Below are positions 23,130 through 34,830 of a stretch of 64,000 bases of DNA, piece after piece; the stretch's first letter is position 1, and the number at the start of each line of letters is the position of its first letter. This stretch comes from Bedellia somnulentella (lineage: Eukaryota; Arthropoda; Insecta; Lepidoptera; Bedelliidae). The stretch spans positions 5,871,912-5,935,911 of the forward strand of contig OY755196.1 of NCBI GenBank assembly GCA_963576735.1, read 5' to 3'. The notes beneath the pieces were generated by a model. That model was not told the origin of the DNA and did not search any database. It was given only the letters and a program-made list of their open reading frames with translations. Both the position numbers and the translations under genes were made by a program.

Positions 23130-23440
23130 AAAAAAATAATAAAAAGGAACGTAAAGATGGTTTCGCGTATGGAGAGGATGGATGATAGTAAATTGCTAAA
23201 AGAGATCTATAGAGCCAATTTGAACGGTTAAGTTGGTAGAGGACGACCTCGGAGGACACTTTTGGACCAAATATCGAAAGTGCTGAAAAAGGCAGGTGTC
23301 CGAAGAATGAAGAATAAAAGAGCATGTATGAGAAGATTGATAAACAAAGCTAGAGAGGTTTGCCAGGATCATACAAAATGGCGAGCTATAGTCTCTGCCT
23401 ACCCAAATGGGAAATAATGGCGTCAGTATATGTATGTAAA
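23130..23440 (+). mobile_element. RTE-like LINE 3' fragment between two direct repeats
   Basis: Matches the last 300 bp of the LINE (gagaggatggatgatag, gaggacgacctcgg, aagaatgaagaataaaagag) and ends ATGGCGTCAGTATATGTATG. It lies exactly between two copies of a 180-bp host segment. Confidence 0.75.
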
Positions 23441-23466
23441 AATTGTTTACAAAAACGATTTAAATG

Positions 23467-23646
23467 TTTTTTCGACGTGTCTGGTTAAATAACACCTACC
23501 AACCTAATGTTATGTCGATACGTAATCTACGGTGGGCTTACGGTGGGACTCAACATAAATACAGCACATTGTATCATTAGTAAGGAAAGTTTTGTAAACG
23601 TCTACCAAGGTACTGTCAACACTTCACGCTTACTTATCTCAACAAG
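23467..23646. repeat. Direct repeat, copy 2
   Basis: Same segment with an extra acggtgggctt; separated from copy 1 by a LINE fragment. Confidence 0.7.
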
Positions 23647-24742
23647 ACATTAATTGTCACACGGACAAACATACATTTAGAACCGTATCCATCTTGATTT
23701 AATTGTGCACGAATAACCTATACTTTCTCTCACCATATCGGTAAGAGCGTTACATAATTTCAATATTAAAAATTACTTTCTAGGTATTACGCAAGTTTTG
23801 TGTTCCATCATTCAAGTTCATCGGTACATATGACATGCCATCCATCTGTACACCTTTTCAATTACGATACGCCCATAAAACGGCCTATCAATTTTGGTAA
23901 ACTAAAACCACTTTCAATCATGACACATGTCACTTGTACGGTTGCGTGGAGTTTAAAATTGGAATTATAACTGGCGATCGATTTAAAACGAAAAGAACGA
24001 AAGTACTTTTTGTTTCTTATCAGTGGATACGATCTGTTTATGCCATTTATAGAGTAAGCAATGCGGTTTGTTGAATAAGGTTGGTGAAAATAACAGAGCT
24101 TATGAAAAAGTTTTTAAACATTCTATGAAAGTATTCGGTTAATTTTGATTAAATGTTTGTTTTACTACTTCGGTAATTTTTTTTTCTGCATTGCGTTGGA
24201 TAATTCTTATTGGCTTGGTCATTATACATCCTTTCGGGTAGTACGAGCCGAATAAAGGGTCCTAGGCAATTTTAAAATTAATTGTTGGACAATATGATTG
24301 GAAACTCACCAATATTTACTGCACTATATTCTTCTTATCTTCGCACAATTTATAGCGCATAAATAATGCCATCATTCACTCAAACATTACGTGCTTGTTA
24401 GAAATATTGATTAGCTGAATTATACTATAGATATATTAAAGACATTTAAAGACATTTATCTATTACTTTCATCACCTTATCTAGATAGAAAACTCATTGC
24501 ATATGACTGGTATACAAACTTAAAACTAAACTATAGACAAACAGGACACAACAAATTTGAAGGTAATAAGTGACTATAAAAAAAAACATGTTTATTTACC
24601 AAAAACAATTACATAAACATAACAAACCTACTCTCTAAAAAAGGGGCAGAGCCCTGTGAGCATAGGATAAGTAGTAACAATAACTTATAACTTATAATAA
24701 CTTTAATTGTTAGTAGCAAATGCTATGATCTGACCTTATAGC
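23647..24742. other. No feature recognised
   Basis: AT-rich non-coding. Confidence 0.45.
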
Positions 24743-24906
24743 TGAGTAGTGTCGGCTTAGAATAGTACCACCCCATTTCTTCCGGTGGGTATACGTATGA
24801 GGCGACTAACGGTATTGGGGCTTTTTAAGAAGTTTTGGGGCGGTGTTGCTGGAGAGCCATCACCAACCATCCCATATTTTACAATCTTGTATCCACTTCA
24901 TCATTT
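24743..24906 (+). repeat. SINE-A 5' two thirds
   Basis: gctgagtagtgtcggcttag to ttgtatccacttcatcattt, then breaks into SINE-B sequence. Confidence 0.75.
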
Positions 24907-25413
24907 CATGATAAATAAACCACATATATTACTTAACGATATAACGACGTGATAGCTCAATGGGTAGAACACCGGTTAACGTGCAAGCGACTGGTGTTCA
25001 AATCCCCGGTCGGGCCTACACCAATTTGTCTTTTTTAAAGACATATGTGTGGTTAATTTATCACGGTTGTTAACGGTGAGGGAAAACATCGTGAGGAAAC
25101 CCACATGGCTGAGTTGTACTTAGTCATGTGACAGTGTATTCGTACAAAACGGCGATAGGCCTGCCCCCTATCACGTGAGTACACTGTCCATGCAAAACGT
25201 GGGTACTCTGAACACCAGGTGACAAAGTCACGTGATGTTCAGAAGTATTAGTTCCTCTGCCAATCCCTTCGAGGATATTCGGCGTGAACGTTTATGTTTA
25301 TATATTACTTAAGAAAAGACATATTGATGTAGGTCTAGCTCACGATTCGAACCTACGCTTCTCTGCTTGAGAAGCGGTGGTGCTCTCCACTGAGCTATCA
25401 TATCACGGTATAG
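24907..25413 (-). repeat. Older SINE-B, interrupted
   Basis: Antisense pieces gataaataaaccacatatat (left) and aagaaaagacatattgatgt to ctgagctatcatatcacgg (right), split by the younger copy. Confidence 0.7.
24937..25301 (+). mobile_element. SINE-B, full length, inserted in an older SINE-B
   Basis: tgatagctcaatgggtagaa to gcgtgaacgtttatgtt. Duplication atattacttaa at 24926-24936 and 25302-25312 within the older copy. Confidence 0.85.
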
Positions 25414-25899
25414 CATTTTAATTACTTCTCTCACATTCATATTGTATTTTATATAGTATTTTCATGTCTTAATAAATTATGTGCCAAATCAACCAGGCTT
25501 TGGTCTTAAACTTTAATCTCTTGACAATCTTCACTTTCACCTGCCTATAAAACAACGATGCTTTACAATATTATATCAATAATAATTACTTTTAAAAATA
25601 TACTCGCGATAAACTCGCTTCAAATTTCACAACATTGAAAAGTGGTACTCGAAAATACACCTGTACATGTTATACCACTCTTACTTTTATACCACTAGCT
25701 ATACGTATATGTGTATTTTATTTAGGTATATGTATTGCTTGTATATATAAAAGTATGTAGTTATTTATGTATGTGTTCATATTTGTTAAATATCTATATT
25801 ATTTTGTATGATTAATATTTATATTGTTATTTAAATTCATAAGGTAGGTAAGGTAGTATTAAGTAAGCTTAATAGATTATTATGTTTTTTTGGCCTTGT
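25414..25899. other. No feature recognised
   Basis: TA-rich low complexity around 25660-25800. Confidence 0.4.
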
Positions 25900-26076
25900 T
25901 TTGTGCATCTACCCAAATAATTAATTTATCGATCTCACCTTCCAAAGGTTGTCTGGAAGAGATCGCTTTTAGCGATAAGACCGCCAATTGTACCTCACTG
26001 TAAACTGTTTGGTCATATTATTATTTTTGTAAATTTGTGTTTGATGTGCAATAAAGAGTTATTCTATTCTATTCTA
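25900..26076 (+). repeat. LINE 3' untranslated tail (Jockey/CR1-like type)
   Basis: caaaggttgtctggaagaga, tcgcttttagcgataagacc, tgtgcaataaagagtt, and a (ttctattctat) tail. This 3' end type is widespread in lepidopteran non-LTR elements. 5' truncated, no coding left. Confidence 0.6.
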
Positions 26077-26186
26077 TATGGACCGTATTCGCATGGAAAA
26101 TGCGAATAAAATGTAGTCACTCAAAAATAATAAAGCTTTTTAATAATTAATTTATAAATTAAATCATTTCTTCTAAAAGGCGAAGG

Positions 26187-26320
26187 TTACATACATACAT
26201 ACGTTTACTCAGGCCTATGAATCCCTAGAAGGAGTAACCAGAGCTTCAGTATAAGAATTTCTGCAGTCACAATTGGAATTTGAGTGGGAAAAGATTGTAA
26301 AACAAAGGTTGTTGCTGAAG
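26187..26320 (-). repeat. SINE-A 3' half
   Basis: acatacatacatacgtttac to caaaggttgttgctgaagac. Confidence 0.65.
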
Positions 26321-26335
26321 ACTCTACTTTTCTTC

Positions 26336-26530
26336 ATACTACGGACGCCTGTCTTTTTGAGCACTCCTTATTAAATAGAGTTTATTTGGTCCAAAGGTGT
26401 CCTCCGTGGTCGTCCTCTACTAACATTACCATCCAAATTCGCTCTATAAATAGCTTTTTTTAATTTACTATCATCCATCATCCATCTCCACATTGTTTTT
26501 TTATCTTATTCACAATAGCACCTTTCACGA
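26336..26530 (-). repeat. RTE-like LINE fragment
   Basis: Antisense LINE segment (cggacgcctgtctttttgag, ggtcgtcctctactaac, atcatccatc), abutting a SINE-A 3' half. Confidence 0.7.
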
Positions 26531-26590
26531 AACACGCTATTACATCACATCACAAACTTTTTGAGTATTTATAACTTATACAATTAAAGC

Positions 26591-26705
26591 TGTGTAGTGT
26601 CGGCAAACAATAGCAATAGCCCATTTTTCCTCGTGAGGACATACGTAGCGACTAAGGGTTTTGGGGATGCGGCTGGGTACCCATCACCAACAATTTCTTT
26701 TTATT
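26591..26705 (+). repeat. SINE-A 5' half, diverged
   Basis: gctgtgtagtgtcggcaaac, ggatgcggctgggtaccc, atcaccaacaa. Confidence 0.65.
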
Positions 26706-26751
26706 TGAATCTCTGGATTTCTCTTTTAATTATGGCTTTAACTATTTAAAT

Positions 26752-26998
26752 ATACATACATACATACATATACTCACGGCCGTAAATCCCAAAAAGGTGA
26801 AGCCAGAGCTTAAGAGCTAGAAACTCCTCAACCACATTTGGAATTGATAGCGATTTGATGGAAGAAGTATCGTTGGTGATGGGTCTCCAACCGCATCGCC
26901 CAAAAACCACTCAATAAAGCCCGATACCGTTAGTCGCCTCTTACGCCACCCGTAGGTAGAAAGGGGTAGTGACATTCTAAGCTGGCACTACACGTATT
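26752..26998 (-). mobile_element. SINE-A subfamily 2, full length
   Basis: catacatacatatactcacg, ccgtaaatcccaaaaaggtg to gctggcactacacgt. Confidence 0.8.
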
Positions 26999-27225
26999 TA
27001 GTCAATAAAAGTTACCAAATCTTAGACATTTTACTGACAATTCAAATAAACCGCGTTTTTCGCGAGTATCAGGCAACTTAGCGCACGAGATTTTTGAAAT
27101 TCATTGCTATAAATATTCTTAATCTAGTTATACGATTTTAAATACTTACAATATTCTCATAAGTCCATAAATATAAAATCTTAGTCGTTTCTTACCTGTA
27201 AAACAAGAAATTATGTTTAGTAAAC

Positions 27226-27597
27226 ATGATATGCGACATGATAGTCCAGTGGGTAGAACACCCGCCCGAAAAACAGAAGGGCGTGAGTTCCAATCCTGGG
27301 ACGGGCCTACACCAATTTGTCTTTTCTAAAGTCATATGTGTGGTTAATTTATCATGGTTGCTAACGGTGAGGGAAAACATCGTGAGGAAACCCACATGGC
27401 TGAGTTGTACTTAGTCATGTGACAGTGTATTCGTACAAAACGGCGATAGGCCTGCCCCCTATCACGTGAGTACACTGTCTAAGCAAAACGTGGGTACCTT
27501 CTCTGGAAACTAGATGGCGCTTGCCATGTGAGTTCAGGAGTATTGGTACCTCTGCCAACCCCTTCGGGGATAAACGGCGTGAACGTTTATGTTATGT
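27226..27597 (+). mobile_element. SINE-B, variant subfamily
   Basis: Complete copy, but the anticodon-arm region differs (cccgcccgaaaaacagaagg) and the usual ctctgaacaccaggtgac block is replaced by ttctctggaaactagatggc. Confidence 0.8.
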
Positions 27598-27877
27598 TTA
27601 TTATGTAAATCATTATGTGCCTGAAAGGTGCACTTGGTATTTAGAGTAACCACAATAAAACTTGTACAAAATACGTACATATGCATTAATATCTGCATAT
27701 ATAATATATTTCCTCACAGTTTATAATCCTAAAAACGTGTAGCTAACAAATAAATATATTGCCCAATAAATGATTCATAAAATATAATAATTAAGAGACC
27801 AAAAGAAAGAGAAATAAACGATTGTTAAAAAAATGACTTCTTATGATTCCATTTTGGAATACTTACACTAACACGCA

Positions 27878-27997
27878 AGCTGTGTAGTGTCGGCTTAGAA
27901 TAGCACTACCCCATTTCTTCCGGTATGTGTACGTAAGAGGCGACTAACGATTTGGGGCTTTTAAGGGATTTTTGGGCGATGCAGTATGTATGTTTGT
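27878..27997 (+). mobile_element. Miniature SINE-A: 5' half fused to TATG tail, 11-bp duplication
   Basis: agctgtgtagtgtcggctta to tttttgggcgatgc, joined directly to agtatgtatg. The 3' unique region, including the mini-hairpin and GTGAG, is missing, yet actaacacgca flanks it at 27867-27877 and 27998-28008. Confidence 0.75.
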
Positions 27998-28008
27998 ACT
28001 AACACGCA

Positions 28009-28472
28009 GTTTTTATTGACTGTATATCATGAAGCCTTACCCCACCAACAGAAAACAACAACATGCCATATCTACTCCAAGTATAAACAAAACTTCCAAG
28101 ATTCAGAGCACAAACTCAACAGGGATTTATTCTAAAGTTAAACACAAACTATGTGAGTCATACCAGTACATTTTTATCTCGAGTTTTACTGAATCTGTAC
28201 AAACATGGAATATAGTAGATACTCGTAAGACGTAATGAGGGCAAGATGGCCGGACGTGCGGTTTTAACACTTTATTAGCACCTTTGTGTGTTCTACTTTT
28301 AAATGCGGTTTTTGTTATGCTTATTCAGCTATAAATTTTTGTATATACTTAAAGTTATGCGGTGATTGCAACAACGGGTGGCAGAGGTACTATACTTTTA
28401 TCATTACGTGACATATTTGTCTCTTCTACATCACGTTACATTATTGGCCTCTTTTCTTGGTATTCATATTAA
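28009..28472. other. No feature recognised
   Basis: Short open frame 28029-28235 has no supporting signal. Confidence 0.4.
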
Positions 28473-28720
28473 GCTGTGTAGTTTCGGCTTAGCACAGAAC
28501 CACCCCATTACTACCCGTGGGTGTTTGTAAGAGAACACTAAGGGTGTAAGGGATTTTCAAGTGATTTTTGGGGGATGCGATTGGAGACTCATCATAAAAA
28601 CTTTTATTTTACAATCTCTCCCCACCTTAACTTCCAAAAGGGACAGGAATTTCGTATTCTAAAGCTCTTTGTACCCCTTTAAGCGATTAATAGCCGTTAG
28701 TATATGCATGTACTGTACGT
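28473..28720 (+). mobile_element. SINE-A, diverged
   Basis: agctgtgtagtttcggctta to aatagccgttagtatatgca. Confidence 0.7.
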
Positions 28721-28800
28721 CTTCGTATTCAGAGTAGCCACGATTTGCTTGGACAGGCCTATCGACTTTTGTACGGATAGTCACATGAATCAATACATCT
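28721..28800 (-). repeat. SINE-B fragment, old
   Basis: tattcagagtagccacgatt, acaggcctatcgacttttgt. Confidence 0.45.
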
Positions 28801-29151
28801 CTCATGTAGAATTTCTTACGATGTATTTTGAGAGAAGACAGTTTTTTGAAACAACAGGTTAATTAAACATATGGTATATTTTACTTATTAGAATTGCGGC
28901 TCTAGTTTCTCGGCCATTCAACCTCATCGTAAAGTCAATAAAGCATAAAACTAGTTTATAAATATTTTAACTAAACTCGCACCTAATTCGAACAGTTATT
29001 TTATATAAAAATGCGATGTTCGCAGTTAATTGTTTAGTTTCGGTTGACCTACTAATGTTTTGTTTACCTAGTTGTTATGAACGGATATAGCTGTGTAGGG
29101 GAACAATGTAGATAATAGAACCATACTGTGGAATTTATATTGTTCTATGAT

Positions 29152-29366
29152 TAGCTGTAAGGTGTTGGCTGAGAACAGCAGTAAACCATTTCATTTGTGA
29201 CTTTTTAGATTAGTGTTGTACGATATGGCTGGGGATTCTCATCACCAAATATCCTTTATTATACGATTCCTCTCAAAAATTCGAAGTTGACGAATGTCTA
29301 ATCTTGGCGCTCTGACTACCCCATTTTAGGATTTATAGTCGTAAGTTAGTGTGTATGTTATTTAAG
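29152..29366 (+). repeat. SINE-A, old
   Basis: agctgtaaggtgttggctga to ttatagtcgtaagttagtgt. Confidence 0.55.
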
Positions 29367-30084
29367 ATTAAACATACTCACAAACCTAGTTATTAAAACA
29401 TCGATTAGCTAAATATTCTAAAGGAAGTGCAACTCCCGAGTAAATCATAGTGATTCCAGTAGCTCCATAAATAGAGAGATCTGGCATTCATCCCGGGGTG
29501 TCTGACCTCCTTGGTGAAATAGAACGCCCGATTTGGTTTGAATTTGGCAGATTTGCTGCAACGTTTTACTCGTTACCGCGCGTTTTGTTGATTGTCTATG
29601 GTTTGTTTGTTTTTTACTTTTTTGGCGGGAATTTTTGTTTGTTTTTCTATTTCGAGGCGGAAAGTGGGAAACGATAGGAAAGCCGGCAAAAGTATTAGGC
29701 GTCTTTATCGACTTTTTTTCACAATAATTTAAGTATGTATGTAAATTATCTAATAACTAACATTGTTTTGTATTCACTTGTAAAATCTAATAGTAGTAGT
29801 GGGAAAAAATGTAACAATCGAATTTCCAACTCAATTTAAGGGCATCTATCTATGTTGGGATTAATAGCCCCCAAACCTAACCCCAAATGAACACTCCCCT
29901 AGCTTTACTAAAACAACTATAAATAACTACAACAAATACATTAATCTGTTTACTTATAATTATTTTATTTAATAAACATAACTTAATTCACGACGTTAAA
30001 ATATACTTTATTTATATGTAAATATCTGATTTAATGAAGGGAAAAATATTATCTGATGTATTCTCACCATATTAAGATACTGTC
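29367..30084. other. No feature recognised
   Basis: AT-rich non-coding. Confidence 0.45.
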
Positions 30085-30388
30085 GTGTCCGACCTGTAGT
30101 TTCAGCTTAGAATAGCACTACCTTATTTCTTTGTGTAAGTGTCGTACGAGATGAATAAGGGTATAAGAGTGAGGTAAAGCGATTTGGCTGGAAACCCACA
30201 ACCTTAATTTTTACCATTTTGGTGTCTCACAATTCAAACGGTGGCTTAGATTTGTTGTTTATGAATCTCTGGCTACTCGTTTTTTGTATATAAATACATA
30301 ATTTTCAAATTGGCTGAAGAATATCGAATTCCGAAGCTCTGGCTGACCCTTTTAGGGGTTTATAGCCGTTGAGTATATATTTGTATAG
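30085..30388 (+). repeat. SINE-A, old, with duplicated 3' part
   Basis: cctgtagtttcagcttagaa to about 30290, followed by a second 3' piece 30302-30388 (ttggctgaagaatatcgaat to tatagccgttgagtatat). Confidence 0.6.
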
Positions 30389-30421
30389 TTTGTTAAAATA
30401 GTCACAAAGCGTATTTTCTAC

Positions 30422-30576
30422 CTTCTGCGGTAGTCTAAAAGTTAATACACCTAAACATCCGTATCTGTTTCTTCCTTCGTAAGTCAATATATTTGTATTA
30501 ACACAAACTAAAACATGTCTTTCAATGCCATCGTCTTTGTAAGTTATTTCGGGAACAAAGAGGTTGGTTACAGTCA
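30422..30576 (-). pseudogene. Possible orphan protein-coding exon, family not recognised
   Basis: On the minus strand, a splice-acceptor-like ccgtttcag is followed by an open frame that reads TVTNLFVPEITYKDDGIERH, then a Cys-containing stretch ending LGVLTFRLPQK, and then a GT (30421-30420) that could be a donor. Composition and amino-acid pattern look coding rather than random, unlike other short frames nearby. I recognise no family, and no partner exons are evident on this strand. It could be an isolated exon of a gene with very long introns, a gene fragment, or chance. Confidence 0.25.
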
Positions 30577-30732
30577 CTGAAACGGAATATAAAGAGGTCT
30601 TTTAAACAAGCCAGACTAATTCATTAACAGGGACGGCCAAGGAAGTTATAAAACACGCAAACGGTTTAAAACTATGTATCAATGAAAGGATTGTCAATAC
30701 TTCGCGGACAGATTTTTTATTATTTACGATGG

Positions 30733-30786
30733 CGTCGTCGGCTTAGAATATCACTAACCCATTTCTTCTCGTGGGTGTCCCACGGA
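30733..30786 (+). repeat. SINE-A head fragment
   Basis: gtcgtcggcttagaatatca, acccatttcttctcgtggg. Confidence 0.55.
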
Positions 30787-33128
30787 CTTAGACAATTGCG
30801 TTTGTGAGGTTATTGTTGGAGAGAAGCCCAAATAAAATAAACAAATAAAAAAACATTTTTAATGTTATACTTTAAAAACATTCAAGTAAACTAAATTTTC
30901 ATTTAATATACCTAAATTATCTTGCAAAGCAACGGTAGTGATAATATTTTAAAATTTGTCGTTAAAAATACCTTTCAAAACTTTATTAAGATATTATTAT
31001 TATTTTAAATTCAGATTTACTTATATGTAATTATTATAAGTACCTAGTAGTAGAGTGGTGGAATATTAAGCACATTAACAGCACACCTATCAAGCACAAT
31101 TAAGATTGCAGCAAAACCATGGGATAAAACTGACTACAAAACATACTATCAAACAGCTGTCTAACTCACATAATACAGACGATCATGGACCCTTATAATA
31201 AATAAATAACGAAGCGAAATTACTTAGCAATCTCTTCGCGGAATAAGCTTTCGATAAACCATCATCAGTTTACCATAGGCGTCTTTTGATTAGCCTATTC
31301 CGATAAACCGGTCGCATATTTTTTACATACTAACTAGGTATAGGAACTCATTAGTCCTTAGTGGCCAGTAGCTTGGGAACTTAGATTTAATTAGTTTGAT
31401 GTAACAGTGAAATACCGGAAATACCACATCTCTCTTATTGTTTATTCGCTTTGACCAAGCAATTGAAAATGTGTAAATACTTTTTTAATTACTATTACTA
31501 AATTAAAAATAAACTAATTCCATGAAACAATAATTAATAGTAGTCGCATTTTCATTGGTATTACATCTTATGGTATTTAGTATCTTTTTTCACAGGTCAT
31601 TGTACCTTCTAGGGGCTAACTTGATCTGTGTATTATGTCGACATGTACAAATTTATTTAAACATCACGTCCGTAAGAATACCTCTATTCCCCACAAAAAA
31701 ACTATTTCAACTCCATAAATATTTCAATGCATTTTCAATGTTATCATCGCTAGTGTTAACATTACAAATATTACCATCGTACATCATTTGTACATGTTAC
31801 GGTACAGAGCATGTTAAGTTCAAAAGGGATCCTTATCGATCCGCCCACAGACCTATCCCAAACTACACTTGCAGAGGGGTGTCATTGATTTTCCCGCTTT
31901 TTGTTGCAATCACGCGAGAGATCGCATGGTTTAGCTCATTTAGGCTAATCGACTTCTGCTTTTAGTTTAAACGTTGAGCATCAGGAAACGATGGTGTTTT
32001 CGATAAGACATAGAATTTAACGGATAATATCGCCTCTATTCTATAATAGCTTTTTTTGTTACGATAGCGACTTGACATTAATATCCAAAAAAATACCGAG
32101 GAGAGAAGTAACATCAGCTGTTTTAACATCAAGATTAACAATTATATTTTATAATTTAAAAAAATCAGTGCAATTACATTCAGAACGTTGTACCTATGTG
32201 GGTGGTCAATGTGTTTTTGTAAAAAATATACATAGGACATAGAAGTTCAGCCAACTATTTTAAAATCACAATAAAGAAACAAAAAATTACAAAAAACTAA
32301 TAACTATTCTATACACCTTATTACCACCATACCTATGTGGGTGGTCGATAATTGATACAAAAAATAACCTTAACAAAGTAAAGAAGCTTCCATACAGCAC
32401 AAGTCACCAACCCTGTACTATCGTATTATCTTACCGCACCCCAGATAATAAAAACACCCTTGTACTGTTTAGTCTCGAAACCCGGACGTTATCAACAACG
32501 CCCGCATCGTACAGTGCACTGCATCATAATCCGCCATATTGGAATTTATGTCACTCGAAACAAAAACTATTGACATGGAAGTATTATTTAAACAGGAACG
32601 CGCGCTGGCGACCTAAAGTGTCCTGAAAAAGGATGGCGAACTAGCTAACTGTGTCTCGTTTTAAGTAGGGTGACCATCTGTTGGTGTTTTAATAAGAGTT
32701 CCTCTAAAGGATACAAAAACACTTCGGCTGTGTTAAACTAAAAACAAGTATCTTGTTTTTGGCAAATTTTACAGGAGAGCGAAAAAACATTTTATTTCTA
32801 TAAATTTAAATATTTCCTAAAGTGATTGTCGGATCTTGATGATTTTTGGATATGTCCGACGTGATGTAGTTTCCTAATGAAATTAATATTTTTTTTAACT
32901 TGACCTTTACAGTAACGCCAATGCAGAATAAAAATGCTTTTAGCATAGTCTTACCCTATTTTTTTTTATCAATAGCGCCTTAAATAAGAAGATATTTTGA
33001 GTTTTAATAATGTAGAAATAAGGGTCTTTCTATGACGAATCCAACGGTGTAAGAAAAAGCAAACGCTCAAAAATCGACATACTTGTTTTTAGCTTAGAGC
33101 AGCCGACTTATATTTACATATTTTGAAT
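30787..33128. other. Large stretch with no recognised feature
   Basis: Least repeat-dense part of the first 41 kb. A 136-codon frame at 31555-31965 looks like chance. tacctatgtgggtggtc occurs twice (32191, 32330). Confidence 0.4.
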
Positions 33129-33276
33129 GTTTTTGTTCATGAAATCCTCATGTGGGGACCTGATGCACTCGCAGCCTTTGACGCGGTAGCTCAATTGGCA
33201 GAGCGACGGGGGCGTATACCCGAGGTCGCGGGTTCGATCCCCACCTGTGTCGAAATTTTTCTTTCCTTTATTTATT
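33129..33276 (+). mobile_element. SINE-C, tRNA-like, best copy
   Basis: gtttttgttcatgaaatcct leader, then a tRNA-like unit ggtagctcaattggcagagc with box B gggttcgatcccc and gtgtcgaaatttttctttcc tail. The anticodon arm has a 4-bp stem, so it is not a working tRNA. Confidence 0.6.
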
Positions 33277-33401
33277 AGCTATATTTACATAAATACATTA
33301 TAAAAAGTATTATAAAAACACTTATATTTACATATATAATTGTTTTTAGTAAATCGACTTGTTTTTTATACATATTTATTCTTAATTAATAGATTATAAA
33401 A

Positions 33402-33612
33402 GAATGGGTAGCCAGTGCTTGAGAATTAAAATTTCCTCAGCCACTTTTTGAAGTTGAGTAGAGAAAAGATGGTAAGCAAAGGAAGGTGATATTAAAAGGA
33501 TGATAAAGTGTCTAATAAAAAACTTCAAAAGACCCAGAACCCTCAGTTACCTCTTCCAAAGCACGCAGGTAGCAGAAGATTTGTGCTATTTAAAGCCGTC
33601 ACTACACAGCAT
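33402..33612 (-). repeat. SINE-A, old
   Basis: gaatgggtagccagtgcttg to taaagccgtcactacacagc. Confidence 0.6.
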
Positions 33613-33651
33613 TTTATTTCACTTACATGTATACTTATATACTTACAAGTT

Positions 33652-33806
33652 GCGTGGGGAAAAGATGGTGAAATAAAGGTTGTTGGTGATGGGTCTTAAC
33701 CGCATTGCCCAAAAATCCCTTAAAAGCCCCAATACCGTTAGTCGCCTCTTACGTACACCCACCGGAAGAAATGGGGTAGTGCTATACTAAGCCGACACCA
33801 CACAGC
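33652..33806 (-). repeat. SINE-A 5' two thirds
   Basis: gcgtggggaaaagatggtga to aagccgacaccacacagct; younger than its neighbour. Confidence 0.75.
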
Positions 33807-34574
33807 TATATTCAAATTCAAATCGTTTAATGCATTCATGTGGTAAAGTTCGAGATGATACAGGTTATTTTATTTATTGTTCCATAACATGAACCCATAT
33901 TTATCACTATATTTTCTTCATTAAATGATAAAAGCTCCAAAACACTCAAACAGATGATAAATTGTGGACACCACATTTATCTTGTTTCGATGGGGATACC
34001 CGTGACAAATATTAATATCCCTTTTGCCAAACTTAACCAATTATTTATCTCCAAATCGAAAGGCGACAATAATAATTAAAATAAAATACAAAAAAGGAAC
34101 AGTTAATAACCTGCTTTTTATATAATATTCCCTATAAATAAGTTTGAATTTGTTTTTCTTTGAACTTAATCTCGACTGGCAACCGCGCAAGCGGGACACA
34201 CTTCTCTCTCACACGGCTCTCGTTCTAGGACGTTTCTCTGCTTGACAGTCTTTAAAAGATAATTAACTTTATTGCATGGTAATAAATTGCATTTTTGTTT
34301 ACCATATTTTTGTAAGTACGCTCTCCTGTTTAGTTAGTAGCTTCATGACTATTGACAAGGAAGTTATATAATTGGAAATAAGTTAGTGTTAAATCGGGGA
34401 ACAATAAAATGATGTTTTTATTGTTTCCCAATTTACGACATAAGTGTATTTAATTTTACGGAATTAGGTCATTAACTCAATGAGACAAAGTGGTGGTCAT
34501 AAAACAAGATTTTCGTTCGTGAAAGTTCGGAAAAGTTTGTGATATTATTGATACAAACACATATGCTTACTTCT
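33807..34574. other. No feature recognised
   Basis: AT-rich non-coding. Confidence 0.45.
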
Positions 34575-34690
34575 AAAATCACAAAATAAGAGCAGCCAGT
34601 CTTAAAATTAGAAATTCCTTAGTTTTGGAGTTGAGTGGTAAGATAAAAGGATGGTTGGTGATGGGTCTCCATCACGCCAAAAATACTGAA
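34575..34690 (-). repeat. SINE-A fragment, old
   Basis: aaaatcacaaaataagagca, ttggtgatgggtctccatca. Confidence 0.5.
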
Positions 34691-34764
34691 AATACCTCAA
34701 TACGACAATCTCGTGAGGTAATATCCATCATTTCCATACTAAATTTATAAAAGAGATTGTGAGT

Positions 34765-34830
34765 TTCGAATTATAAAGCTCTGGCTACCCCATATTGGGA
34801 CTTATAGCGGTGTGTACATGTATGTATGTA
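34765..34830 (+). repeat. SINE-A 3' end
   Basis: aagctctggctaccccatat, ttatagcggtgtgtacatgt, TATG repeats. Confidence 0.6.

Noticed and set aside
31555..31965. 136-codon open frame, the longest outside known genes and LINEs
   Set aside because: No recognisable domain, hydrophobic AT-driven composition, no splice or start context; length is possible by chance in 64 kb.
33180..33255. tRNA gene candidate
   Set aside because: Box A and B are good, but the anticodon stem has only four pairs and the copy is followed by a SINE-C tail shared with other loci.
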